This document shows positions 38,150-47,152 of a stretch of 64,000 nucleotides of DNA, one piece after another. The DNA lies in NCBI RefSeq assembly GCF_044962685.1, contig NZ_JBBKTX010000019.1, positions 36,504 to 100,503 of the forward strand, written 5' to 3'. The notes under the pieces are model-generated. The model saw nothing but the letters and a program-made list of their open reading frames with translations. It was not told the origin of the DNA and made no database searches. Every line of letters begins with the position of its first letter. Positions within the stretch are counted from its first letter, which is position 1. The position numbers and the translations under genes are program-made. The DNA is from Oceanobacter antarcticus (GTDB taxonomy: Bacteria > Pseudomonadota > Gammaproteobacteria > Pseudomonadales > Oceanobacteraceae).

Positions 38150-38469
38150 AGTTGTTTCCTCTTATTGTTATGAAACAGGTTTATTCCTGCTCCCTGAACA
38201 GCTTCCCAAAGCATCTGTGAGTGAACCAGAACACCTTGGGTCTATGGATACACACCGTAGGTCTTACACCCATTGAATGGGGAAACCCGGTTGTGAACAC
38301 CACCAGCCTTCAGGCCGCCAAAATGATTGGCACTGCCGTTACTGATGATGATAGATCCAGTTTCTTCCACTCGCCGAATTCTTTAAAGGCTACTTTAGCG
38401 CCCTGAATATAGGCCCAAAGTATTGGTTTTAACCCACTGGTCACGACGATGGAAATCTGGTTGTCATCG
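38150..38469. promoter_or_regulatory. Region between pqqA and the LysR gene
   Basis: This 320-base stretch holds the pqq promoter just upstream of pqqA. A minus-strand open frame (38310 to about 38465) would encode a peptide ending KLDLSSSVTAVPIILAA, but it has no own start here and could be a gene remnant. No clear promoter boxes or operator were recognised. Confidence 0.4.
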
Positions 38470-39420
38470 TCAGGCGTGTACTCCCCGGTGTGTCCTGCTA
38501 CCGGTCTCGGTTTTGGATGGCGGTGGGCAGAGTTTTTCCACCAGAAAGTCGACAAACACCCGTACTCGGGCGGGCATGTTGGCTCCCCCAACAAACACCG
38601 CATGTATATCTTCAAAGTCTCGGGGGTTAAATGCTTCCAATAACGGCACCAGCTCCCCTTTCGCCAATTCTTGTTGAATATGAAATAAACCAACCCGAGT
38701 AATGCCCACCCCTTGCAATGCCAATTGCACCAAGGTTTCACCGTTGTTCGCCTGAATATTGCCACTCACCGGTAACATGGCGTACTCATTGTTCTGGCGG
38801 AATGGCCACCCCGGTTCAATCCGTCGGAAGCTGAAATCAAGGCAATTGTGATGCACCAGCTCGGTCGGCGTTTGTGGTGTTCCTTCACGCTCAAGATACT
38901 CCGGTGACGCCACCACCATACGACCAGTTGCTCCCAAGCGGCGGGCCGTCAGTGGGCTATCGGCCAACGCGCCAAACCGAATCGCTACATCGGCCTGTCC
39001 CGCCAGCACATCGGATATTTCATCACTCAACTGCATGTCCACCAGGATATCCGGGTAGCGACGGCTGAACTCCTGCAACAAGGGCACAATCACCATACGT
39101 CCATGCGCCATGGCCGAACTGACCCTGACCCGGCCTGTGGGTCTGGCTCGGTCGGCAATGGCCGACTCGGTATGATCCAGATCGGCCAAAATTCGCCGGG
39201 CCGCCAAGGCGTAGTCTTCGCCTTCACGGGTTAATCGCAAGCTGCGCGTGGTGCGTACCATCAACTGCACCCGCAAGCGTTTTTCTATTCTCGACACCAC
39301 TCGGCTCACCGCCGATGGCGTCAGCCCCAACTCTCGGGCCGCACCACTGAGCGACCCGGCACAGGCCACCGCCAAGAAAATCGCCATATCTCCGGTACGA
39401 TCGGTTCTACCCAACTCCAT
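38470..39420 (-). CDS. LysR-family transcriptional regulator
   Basis: This 316-residue regulator has the N-terminal winged helix (GSLSGAARELGLTPSAVSRVVSRIEKRL) and a LysR substrate-binding domain (VRVSSAMAHGRMVIVPLL, DVAIRFGAL, NGETLVQLALQGVGIT). It is divergent from an MFS transporter across 189 bases, the classic arrangement for a LysR regulator and its target. AGGAGG lies seven bases before the start. The effector is unknown. The extreme C-terminus (PPSKTETGSRTHRGVHA) looks like read-through beyond the domain. Confidence 0.93.
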   Translation of the reverse strand: MELGRTDRTGDMAIFLAVACAGSLSGAARELGLTPSAVSRVVSRIEKRLRVQLMVRTTRSLRLTREGEDYALAARRILADLDHTESAIADRARPTGRVRVSSAMAHGRMVIVPLLQEFSRRYPDILVDMQLSDEISDVLAGQADVAIRFGALADSPLTARRLGATGRMVVASPEYLEREGTPQTPTELVHHNCLDFSFRRIEPGWPFRQNNEYAMLPVSGNIQANNGETLVQLALQGVGITRVGLFHIQQELAKGELVPLLEAFNPRDFEDIHAVFVGGANMPARVRVFVDFLVEKLCPPPSKTETGSRTHRGVHA

Positions 39421-39609
39421 GATGCGCCTCCTGTGTCGTTAATGTGTGTGTTTATCTGTGTGTTTTGGCGTGTTCGTGGTACTGAAGCAGCAGCAGAATA
39501 TTGAGCCAACTTGTGATTCTTACGCACAGCTGCCTGACCGACAAGCGATCTATTCAGGGCTACAGCATGCCACTATATTGCCGAAAGCATAAATACGGGA
39601 GCTTTAGCA

Positions 39610-40776
39610 ATGAAACTGAATACGCCACTACTGGCACTGGCCCTTGGCGCCTTCGCCATTGGCGTGACCGAATTTTCCCCGATGGGTATGTTGTCGGTGA
39701 TCGCCAGGGATCTGGATGTCAGCATTCCCAGCGCCGGAATGCTGATCAGCGCCTACGCCTTTGGTGTGGTGATTGGTGCTCCGATCATGACCCTCGGGTT
39801 CGCCAGCATGTCACGACGGCGGCTGTTAATGCTGTCGATGAGCATATTCACTCTGGGTAACCTGGTTTCTGCTCTTTCCGACAGTTACACCACGCTGCTG
39901 ATTGGCCGCATTATTACTTCGTTTAATCACGGTGCCTTCTTTGGTGTCGGTGCTGTGGTGGCAACCCAGCTGGTGCCCGCCGACAAACGAGCCAGTGCTG
40001 TAGCGGCGGTATTCTCCGGCCTGACCATTGCCAATATCGGCGGCGTGCCACTGGCCACCTGGGTGGGCGAAACCATCGGTTGGCGTAGCGCCTTTTTGGG
40101 TATGACAGCACTCGGCTTGATTACTCTGGTGGCCCTACGTGTTTCATTACCGAAGCTGGCTCTGGATGGCCAAACCAGCATGGCGGATGAAATCAAGGTG
40201 TTGAAGCGTGGATCGGTGTTATTTGCGCTACTACTCACGGTGGTGGGGGCCAGCTCGATGTTTACGGTGTTCAGCTATATATCGCCGATTTTACTGGACG
40301 AAACCCACGCCAGTAGCCTGTTTGTTACCTGTATGCTGGTGTTGTACGGCGTCGGGCTGGCCGTGGGTAACTATCTGTCGGGCCGGTTTGCCGACCGTAA
40401 CCTCAGTGGTGCGCTGATTGTCTGCCTAGTCGCAACCATTCTGTTGCTGGTTGTGTTTGCCGCGACGATGCAATCTGCGCTGATCGTCGCCCCAGTGATT
40501 TTCCTCTGGGGGATTTCAAGCTTTGCCATTGTACCGCCCTTACAGGCGTTAGTGGTGCGCGAAGCTCATGATGCCCCCAACCTGGCTTCGGCCATGAACA
40601 TTGGGGCTTTTAATCTGGGTAATGCTTTCGGCGCCGCGCTGGGTGGTGGCGTGATTCATCTGGGGTTGGGCCTGCCTGCTGTCGCACTGGCCGGTGCCGG
40701 TACGTCAGCGTTTGGACTGGTGTTGGTACTGCTGTTTCAGCAGAGCAAGAAAAAAGCGCAGCTGGCCGCAGCCTGA
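39610..40776 (+). CDS. MFS transporter, DHA1 (drug:H+ antiporter-1) family
   Basis: This 388-residue protein has twelve hydrophobic helices. The opening LALALGAFAIGVTEFSPMGMLSVIARDL is typical of the AraJ/YdhP-like branch of DHA1. The loop motif is partly kept (GRFADRNLSG). It is probably an exporter of sugars, arabinose-like compounds or drugs. It has GGGAG nine bases before the ATG. It is divergent from, and likely controlled by, the LysR regulator. Confidence 0.92.
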   Translation: MKLNTPLLALALGAFAIGVTEFSPMGMLSVIARDLDVSIPSAGMLISAYAFGVVIGAPIMTLGFASMSRRRLLMLSMSIFTLGNLVSALSDSYTTLLIGRIITSFNHGAFFGVGAVVATQLVPADKRASAVAAVFSGLTIANIGGVPLATWVGETIGWRSAFLGMTALGLITLVALRVSLPKLALDGQTSMADEIKVLKRGSVLFALLLTVVGASSMFTVFSYISPILLDETHASSLFVTCMLVLYGVGLAVGNYLSGRFADRNLSGALIVCLVATILLLVVFAATMQSALIVAPVIFLWGISSFAIVPPLQALVVREAHDAPNLASAMNIGAFNLGNAFGAALGGGVIHLGLGLPAVALAGAGTSAFGLVLVLLFQQSKKKAQLAAA

Positions 40777-40839
40777 AGCGACCCGGTCTAAAACGATGAA
40801 TTTTCTATTAAAAAATGCCGTATTGCATACCGGTCTGCC

Positions 40840-40887
40840 GCTGTCTATAGTCCCGTCGCCGTGACCGTAGACGGGACTATAGGCAGC
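40840..40887. repeat. Long stem-loop between MFS gene and pot operon
   Basis: An 18-bp stem with one G-T pair, (GCTGTCTATAGTCCCGTC at 40840-40857 against 40870-40887), surrounds a 12-base loop. There is no T-run. It may act as a transcription or RNA-processing barrier between the two units. Confidence 0.7.
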
Positions 40888-41012
40888 GCTTTGTCTCATC
40901 AATATGCTAGCCGCAACGGCCTTTCCAACCAATTCGGAATCACGGATGTATTCATCACGAAACTGCATTATGGTTGCTGAAAATTCATCGTTTATCATTC
41001 AGGAGAGCTTGC

Positions 41013-42113
41013 GTGAGCGCTTCTTCGTTTCTGTCGTTGAACAAGGTCACCAAACGCTTTCAGACCCAGGAAGTGCTGACCGGGTTTGACCTCACCATTG
41101 AGGATGGCGAGTTCTTTACCATCCTTGGCCCCTCCGGTTGCGGCAAAACCACGGTGCTGCGACTGATTGCCGGTTTTGAAACACCGGATGAAGGCCAGCT
41201 TATTCTTGATGGTCAGGACATCAGCCAGCTTGATGCAGAAAAGCGCCCGACCAATACCGTATTCCAGAGCTACGCCCTGTTCCCCCATATGACGGTGTTC
41301 GACAACGTCGCCTTCGGCTTGAAAATGGCTGGCACCGACAAGGCAGACATCCTCGCACGGGTGAGCGACGCCCTCACAGTTGTACAGCTGTCCGGTTTTG
41401 AGCAACGCAAACCTCACCAGTTGTCTGGCGGTCAAAAACAGCGGGTCGCCATCGCCCGTGCCATCGTCAATCGCCCCAAGGTACTGCTGCTCGACGAGTC
41501 ACTGTCGGCACTGGATTACAAGCTGCGCCAGCAAATGCAGATCGAACTGAAGCGCATCCAGCGTCAGCTGGGCATCACTTTTATCTATGTCACCCATGAT
41601 CAGGAAGAAGCCTTGTCGATGTCCGACCGGGTGTTAGTCATGAATAATGGCCAACCCCAGCAAGTCGGTACGCCACGAGAAATTTACGAATCGCCGGTCA
41701 ACCTGTTTGTGGCGCGCTTTATCGGTGAAATCAATGTATTTGATGGCCGTATCACCCAGTGCCTGGACGACTACGAATACATGGCCGAAATCCACGGCAA
41801 GGAATGGAAAATCATTGCCAACCAGCGACTGGTTGCCAACGAAGTGGTGCACGTACTGCTGCGCCCGGAAGATCTGCGTATTGAGTACATAGAAGACGCC
41901 GACGAACGCCCCGGCTTTTTTGGCAGCGTGGTGGAACGTAACTACACCGGCAAAACCCTCGACTCCGTGATCAAGCTGGACAACGGCCATACCTTGGTCG
42001 CCAGTGAATTTTTTGATGAAGACGACCCGGATTTTGACTACAACATTCAGCAAAAAGTCTGGGTCAACTGGGTGCATGGCTGGGAACACGTGATCAGGGC
42101 CGATGGCCTCTGA
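41013..42113 (+). CDS. potA: Polyamine-type ABC transporter ATP-binding protein
   Basis: This 366-residue ATPase has Walker A GPSGCGKTT, signature LSGGQKQRVAIARAI, Walker B VLLLDESLSAL and the switch histidine in YVTHDQEEAL. A C-terminal regulatory TOBE domain (LLRPEDLRIEY) follows. The GTG start at 41013 is supported by AGGAG eight bases upstream. It is the first gene of a potA-B-C-D operon driving import of spermidine, putrescine or a related compound; the substrate cannot be set from sequence. Confidence 0.9.
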   Translation: MSASSFLSLNKVTKRFQTQEVLTGFDLTIEDGEFFTILGPSGCGKTTVLRLIAGFETPDEGQLILDGQDISQLDAEKRPTNTVFQSYALFPHMTVFDNVAFGLKMAGTDKADILARVSDALTVVQLSGFEQRKPHQLSGGQKQRVAIARAIVNRPKVLLLDESLSALDYKLRQQMQIELKRIQRQLGITFIYVTHDQEEALSMSDRVLVMNNGQPQQVGTPREIYESPVNLFVARFIGEINVFDGRITQCLDDYEYMAEIHGKEWKIIANQRLVANEVVHVLLRPEDLRIEYIEDADERPGFFGSVVERNYTGKTLDSVIKLDNGHTLVASEFFDEDDPDFDYNIQQKVWVNWVHGWEHVIRADGL

Positions 42114-42129
42114 ACGGCGGGAGAACAAA

Positions 42130-42999
42130 ATGCTGAAGCACATCAATTTCCGCCGGGTTGTTATTGGCCTGACACTTGGTTGGCTGGGACTGTTTGTCCT
42201 GCTACCCCACCTGATGGTGATACTGACCAGCGTTTTCACCACCGATTCCGAGCATTTTGCCGTCTGGCCCATCACCTTCGACAATTACCGTCAGGTGATG
42301 GATCCAATCTACGCCGGAGTATTCCTGGACAGCCTGGTGTTGTCGGGTATCACCACGCTGATCTGCCTCGCTGTCGGCTACCCGTTCGCGTTTTTGTTAT
42401 CCCGCATGACCACCACCGTCCGGGCCTTGTTACTGTTTATGATGGTGGTGCCCTTCTGGACCAACAGCCTGATCCGGATTTACGCCATCAAAATGCTGCT
42501 GGGTAAAAAAGGTCTGTTTAATACCCTGCTGGTGGGCAGTGGTATCATCGACCAGCCCATGCAACTGATTTACACCGACTTCGCGGTGATATTCGGGCTG
42601 GTGTATATTCTGCTGCCTTTTATGGTGTTGCCACTGATGGCCAGCTTCGACAAACTCGACCCCGCGTTAATTGAAGCCGGACGTGATCTCGGAGCCGGTG
42701 CCCGCCAGCGTTTTGTGCAAATTATTCTGCCACTCACCATGCCCGGCGTCATTGCGGGCTGTTTGATTGTCTTCTTGCCCGCCATGGGCATGTTTTATGT
42801 CGCCGATCTGCTTGGTGGTGCCAAAAGCCTGCTGCTTGGCAACGTCATCAAAAACCAGTTTCTGGTGGCACGTGACTGGCCCTTTGGTTCGGCCTTCAGC
42901 GTCTTCCTGATTGTCTTAATGGGTTTGTTGCTGTGGTTGTACTTCAAAGCCAACCAGTACGTCCAACGCAAGGGAGGCATGGATGACCAGAATCTCTAG
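42130..42999 (+). CDS. potB: Polyamine-type ABC transporter permease
   Basis: This 289-residue inner-membrane protein has six hydrophobic helices and the EAA loop EAGRDLGAGARQRFVQIILPLTMPG that contacts the ATPase. The ATG at 42130 has GGGAG six bases upstream; an earlier in-frame ATG overlaps potA. It overlaps potC by 17 bases. Confidence 0.92.
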   Translation: MLKHINFRRVVIGLTLGWLGLFVLLPHLMVILTSVFTTDSEHFAVWPITFDNYRQVMDPIYAGVFLDSLVLSGITTLICLAVGYPFAFLLSRMTTTVRALLLFMMVVPFWTNSLIRIYAIKMLLGKKGLFNTLLVGSGIIDQPMQLIYTDFAVIFGLVYILLPFMVLPLMASFDKLDPALIEAGRDLGAGARQRFVQIILPLTMPGVIAGCLIVFLPAMGMFYVADLLGGAKSLLLGNVIKNQFLVARDWPFGSAFSVFLIVLMGLLLWLYFKANQYVQRKGGMDDQNL

Positions 43000-43768
43000 C
43001 ACCGGCGTCTGCAAATGGCTGTTTATCGGATTGGTCTTTCTGTATTTGTACCTGCCGATGGCGGTGCTGGTGAGCAACTCGTTTAACCAGTCCCGCTACG
43101 GTTACACCTGGTCCGGCTTTTCATTCAAGTGGTATGAAAAACTCTGGCACAACGACGCCATGATGCAGGCGTTCGGCCACTCGCTGTTAATTGCCATGCT
43201 GGCCGCCAGTGCCGCCACCCTGCTTGGCACCCTGATGGCGCTGGCCATCCACCGCTACCGGTTCCCGTTGAAAGCCTCCGCCAGCAGCCTGTTATTTGTG
43301 TTGATGATGTCGCCCGATATTGTCCTGGCCATTACCTTTCTGATTATTTTTATCGCCTTGGGAGTACAGCTCGGGTTCTGGTCGTTGCTGATTGCCCATA
43401 TCACTTTCTGTCTGCCGTTTGTGGTGATCACCGTTTACGCCCAGATGAAAAGTCTCGATCCCAATATTCTCGAAGCCGCACAAGACCTCGGTGCCAGCGA
43501 AGCACGTATTTTTAAAGTGATCATTGTGCCACTCATGGCACCGGCCATCTTGGCGGGCTGGCTGTTGAGCTTTACCTTGTCGCTGGATGACGTAATTATC
43601 AGCTCGTTTGTTACCGGCCCCGGCTTTGAAATCTTACCAATCCGTATTTTTTCGATGGTAAAAGTGGGCGTATCGCCCGAAGTCAATGCATTGGCTACCC
43701 TGCTACTGGTGATGTCGCTGGTACTGGTTGCCGTAATATCCTCTCTCATTAAAAGGCAGAAATCTTGA
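42983..43768 (+). CDS. potC: Polyamine-type ABC transporter permease
   Basis: This 261-residue permease partners PotB. It has about six helices and the EAA loop EAAQDLGASEARIFKVIIVPLM, with SLDDVIISSFVTGPG near the end, typical of PotC. It overlaps potB at the start and potD by one base at the end. Confidence 0.92.
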   Translation: MTRISSTGVCKWLFIGLVFLYLYLPMAVLVSNSFNQSRYGYTWSGFSFKWYEKLWHNDAMMQAFGHSLLIAMLAASAATLLGTLMALAIHRYRFPLKASASSLLFVLMMSPDIVLAITFLIIFIALGVQLGFWSLLIAHITFCLPFVVITVYAQMKSLDPNILEAAQDLGASEARIFKVIIVPLMAPAILAGWLLSFTLSLDDVIISSFVTGPGFEILPIRIFSMVKVGVSPEVNALATLLLVMSLVLVAVISSLIKRQKS

Positions 43769-44817
43769 TGACAATGACCTCTGTATTTCGTTTTGTGTCC
43801 ACCACCGTGGCGGCATTGATGGTGGCGATGTCTGCCAGCGCAGCTGACAAGGTCGTGGTGTATAACTGGACCGAGTACATCCCGGAAGGCGTACTGCAAG
43901 AGTTCACCGCAGCAACCGGCATCGAGGTGGAATACAACACTTATGAAAGCAACGAGGTGATGTATTCCAAAATCAAGATCCAGAATGCCACTGGCTATGA
44001 CGTCATCGTGCCATCTGCCTACTACATTTCCCGCATGGCCAAAGAAGGCCTGCTGGCAGACATCGACAAAAGCCAACTCAGCAACTTCAAACACCTCGAC
44101 ACCACCCTGCTGAACAAGCCTTACGACCCCGGCAACCAATACAGTGTGCCTTACACTTGGGGTAGCACCGGTATTGGCATCGACACGGCAACGATCGACA
44201 AGAACAGCATCAGCAGCTGGAAAGACCTCTGGGATCCAAAATGGAAAGGCAGCCTGCTGCTGACCGATGACGTGCGGGAAGTATTCCAGATGGCACTGGC
44301 CATCAACGGCCACTCCGCCAACACCCGTGATCCGGCTGAAATAAAACAGGCTTACGAACTGCTGAAGAAGCTGATGCCCAACGTGCTGGTATTCAACTCT
44401 GACGCCCCACGCGAGCCTTATCTGGCAGGCGACGTCAGCCTCGGTATGATCTGGAACGGCGAAGTGATCATGGCGCAGGAAGACATGCCAGAAATGGACT
44501 ACATCTACCCGTCCGAAGGCGTGATTCTGTGGGTCGACAGCTTCGCCATTCCCGCCAACGCGGAACATAAGGACGCCGCCCTCAAGTTCATCAACTTTAT
44601 GCTGCGCCCTGACATTGCGGCCCGTACCGTGGATTACATCGGCTACGCCACCCCCAACAAGGATGCGCTGGCGCTGCTCGATGAAGAAACCCGTAGCAAC
44701 CCGATTATTTTCCCATCACAGGAAATCATCAGCCATGGTGAATTCCAGGAAGATGTCGGTGAAGCAGCCAATGCGTTGTTTAACCAGTACTGGGAAGCAT
44801 TAAAAACCGGGATGTAG
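43768..44817 (+). CDS. potD: Polyamine-type periplasmic binding protein
   Basis: The 349-residue precursor has a signal peptide (cleaved near ASAADK). The mature sequence starts VVVYNWTEYIPEG, the PotD/PotF hallmark, with later TWGSTGIGIDT, IWNGEVIMAQ and WVDSFAIP. The binding pocket aspartates and tryptophans are plausible for a polyamine. The ATG at 43768 overlaps the potC stop, with AAAGG upstream. A minus-strand open frame of similar length is only its shadow. Confidence 0.93.
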   Translation: MTMTSVFRFVSTTVAALMVAMSASAADKVVVYNWTEYIPEGVLQEFTAATGIEVEYNTYESNEVMYSKIKIQNATGYDVIVPSAYYISRMAKEGLLADIDKSQLSNFKHLDTTLLNKPYDPGNQYSVPYTWGSTGIGIDTATIDKNSISSWKDLWDPKWKGSLLLTDDVREVFQMALAINGHSANTRDPAEIKQAYELLKKLMPNVLVFNSDAPREPYLAGDVSLGMIWNGEVIMAQEDMPEMDYIYPSEGVILWVDSFAIPANAEHKDAALKFINFMLRPDIAARTVDYIGYATPNKDALALLDEETRSNPIIFPSQEIISHGEFQEDVGEAANALFNQYWEALKTGM

Positions 44818-44876
44818 CTGGATTGCTCTAAACCGGTCACTATTACGTTCCAGATTATTCGAACCAAGTTGTAGCA

Positions 44877-45491
44877 ATGACTGAATCCAGACACGAACCA
44901 CCCCTGCGGGGGCCTTCGGAACACAGCATCCGCGATCAGATAGTGGAGGCGGCCACAGAACACTTCGGACACTATGGTTATGAAAAAACCACCGTGTCCG
45001 ATCTGGCCAAAGCCATTGGTTACTCCAAGGCTTATATCTACAAGTTCTTCGACTCCAAGCAGGCGATCGGAGAAGTCATATGTGCCAATCGACTCGCTGA
45101 ACTGATGCAAGTTGTCGACGCTGAAACAGCGGCTGCGCCCAACGCTTCTGAGACTCTGAGGCGTCTTTTTCTGGCGCTGGTCAACGGCGGCAGCAACCTG
45201 TTTTTCCATGACCGTAAACTCTACGACATTGCTGCTGTCTCCTCGCGGGAGCATTGGCCATCGGCTCAGCAGCACTGTGAGCACCTGCGCTTACTCATCC
45301 AGCGAATCATCCGTGAAGGGCGCGAGTCGGGTGAGTTTGAAACCCAAACGCCACTGGACGAAGTCGCCGATGGCATCTACCTGATCATGCGGCCATACGC
45401 CAATCCGGTGCAATTACAACACAACCTGGAACAGGCACCAGAAGCGGCAGACCTGCTGTCGACACTGATATTACGAAGCCTGGCACCTTAG
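44877..45491 (+). CDS. TetR-family transcriptional regulator
   Basis: This 204-residue protein has an N-terminal TetR helix-turn-helix (AATEHFGHYGYEKTTVSDLAKAIGYSKAYIYKFFDSKQAI) and a helical ligand domain. It lies directly upstream of an RND efflux operon on the same strand, and TetR genes in that position usually repress the pump. A MITE-like element has inserted between the two. It follows potD by 59 bases. The inducer is unknown. Confidence 0.92.
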   Translation: MTESRHEPPLRGPSEHSIRDQIVEAATEHFGHYGYEKTTVSDLAKAIGYSKAYIYKFFDSKQAIGEVICANRLAELMQVVDAETAAAPNASETLRRLFLALVNGGSNLFFHDRKLYDIAAVSSREHWPSAQQHCEHLRLLIQRIIREGRESGEFETQTPLDEVADGIYLIMRPYANPVQLQHNLEQAPEAADLLSTLILRSLAP

Positions 45492-45685
45492 GTGTTTTTA
45501 GTGCCCTGATGGAATGGTGTGTTCTGCTCTCTCGTATTTCTGTTCCCTTTATCGGTAACCGTCATTTTTCACCGGGGCTTGTTCATGGCCCCATGCGGTT
45601 AAACCTGCAGCGTTAAATCGGCAACCGGTGCACATGCACGTAAGCCGCTAAAAAATGGCGGACAATAAATCAACGAATGGGGCTA

Positions 45686-45965
45686 GGGGGCGTTCTCAAT
45701 TGGTCAATCGGACCTGCTGAGAGCCCGTTGGCTTCAGAACAAGCCATGAGGAGTGCCTCCTGTGTTTAATAAACAGGGCGTGCTAAATAAGTGACGAATA
45801 ACACCGTTCTGGAGTCAACTGGCCTCAGCCCGAAGGGTTATGGTTAAACATCCATCATGCGGTGTTGTTGAACTTGAAAAGGGCCCACCATTCTCTGCGT
45901 TCAACGCCTTGCCTGATGGATTTTTTCTCCATAACAGGACGCGTTAACTAATTGAGAACGCCCCC
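45686..45965. mobile_element. MITE-like element, family B (280 bp)
   Basis: The ends are GGGGGCGTTCTCAATT and its exact complement (16-bp terminal inverted repeats), with no transposase inside. The right half (CAGCCCGAAGGG, TGCGGTGTTG, TTGAAAAGG, CGCCTTGCC) aligns with the core of family A, though the termini differ. It sits in the 560-base gap between the TetR gene and the RND operon, likely affecting the pump promoter. The rest of the gap shows nothing coding. Confidence 0.85.
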
Positions 45966-46051
45966 TGGTATTCACCACTCTGTGACCATTGACTTTTTTG
46001 GTCACAAGAAACAGGATTAGCACTTGTTCTGTTTATCAAACAAGGGAATCC

Positions 46052-47152
46052 ATGTTTCCACATCTATCCACTCTTATCGCCGCTGGTTTGTTGTCTCTCA
46101 TGCTGGAAGCGTGTGGAGGCTCTACTGCCATTGAAGATCCCCGTAATCAGCCCCTGCTAGTCAAAGCCGCTACCGTTCAGCAGGCGTCCGATAGCTCGCG
46201 CTCTTTCAGCGGCGTTGTCGCCGCGCGCGTGCAAGCTGAACTGAGCTTTCGTGTCTCTGGCAAGGTGCTGGAACGCTTGATCGATACCGGACAAACGGTC
46301 AAACGTGGCCAGCCACTGATGCGGCTCGACCCGATAGACCTTGGCTTGCAAGCGCAAGTACAACAACAATCTGTCGCCGCAGCTCATGCCTTGGCCAGAC
46401 AAACCGCACTCGAGGAAACACGTTATCGCGACCTGATCGACACCGGAGCCGTTTCGGTATCGGCCTATGAACAGATCAAGGCCGCAGCGGCTACTGCCAA
46501 GGCTAATCTCAGCGCCGCAGAAGCCCAGGCGATGGTTTCCAGCCATGCCTCTGGCTATAGCACTCTGGTGGCAGATGCCGATGGGGTTGTGGTGCAGACC
46601 TTGGCCGAACCCGGACAAGTCGTCAGTGCCGGACAACCCGTGGTTCGACTGGCACAGGCCGGGCAACGGGAGGCCATCATTCATCTGCCAGAGACCCTGC
46701 GTCCAAACGTAGGATCGGTCGCTCAGGCAACCCAGTATGGCAACCCGATTGCCCCTGTCAGAGCGACACTGCGCTTACTTTCCGACGCTGCCGACCCCGT
46801 CACCCGCACCTTCGAAGCACGGTATGTACTGGAAGGAGATTTGTCCTCTGCACCGCTCGGTGCAACCGTTACCCTGCAAATCACCGCAGGCCCAACACCA
46901 ACCCGGAGTTTACGAATACCCATCGCGGCCGTTTACGACTTTGGCAAAGGCACCGGCGTATGGGTCATCGCTGGCACTCCGGCAACAGTGACCTGGCGAC
47001 CAGTCCAGCTGCAGGGCTTGGGCTACGAGCTGGCCAAGGTCACAGGCAATCTCCAGCCTGGAGAACAGATCGTGGCACTGGGCGCACAGCTGCTGCGGGA
47101 TGGAGAAAAAGTCAGACTGACACAACAGGACAGTGTTGAGGAACGGCTATGA
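46052..47152 (+). CDS. RND efflux periplasmic adaptor (membrane fusion protein), lipoprotein
   Basis: This 366-residue protein has a lipoprotein signal (MFPHLSTLIAAGLLSLMLEAC, lipobox LEAC). A barrel-sandwich hybrid domain (LSFRVSGKVLERLIDTGQTVKRGQPLMRLD) and a coiled-coil hairpin rich in alanine and glutamine follow, with C-terminal beta domains. It links the inner-membrane pump to an outer-membrane channel. The ATG at 46052 has AAGGGA upstream; the frame extends further into non-coding sequence. Its stop overlaps the pump start (ATGA). No outer-membrane channel gene is adjacent. Confidence 0.93.
   Translation: MFPHLSTLIAAGLLSLMLEACGGSTAIEDPRNQPLLVKAATVQQASDSSRSFSGVVAARVQAELSFRVSGKVLERLIDTGQTVKRGQPLMRLDPIDLGLQAQVQQQSVAAAHALARQTALEETRYRDLIDTGAVSVSAYEQIKAAAATAKANLSAAEAQAMVSSHASGYSTLVADADGVVVQTLAEPGQVVSAGQPVVRLAQAGQREAIIHLPETLRPNVGSVAQATQYGNPIAPVRATLRLLSDAADPVTRTFEARYVLEGDLSSAPLGATVTLQITAGPTPTRSLRIPIAAVYDFGKGTGVWVIAGTPATVTWRPVQLQGLGYELAKVTGNLQPGEQIVALGAQLLRDGEKVRLTQQDSVEERL

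Noticed and set aside
43435..44568. A 377-codon open frame opposite potC/potD
   Set aside because: PotD is unmistakable on the plus strand; the antisense product is rich in His, Val and Cys with no family features.
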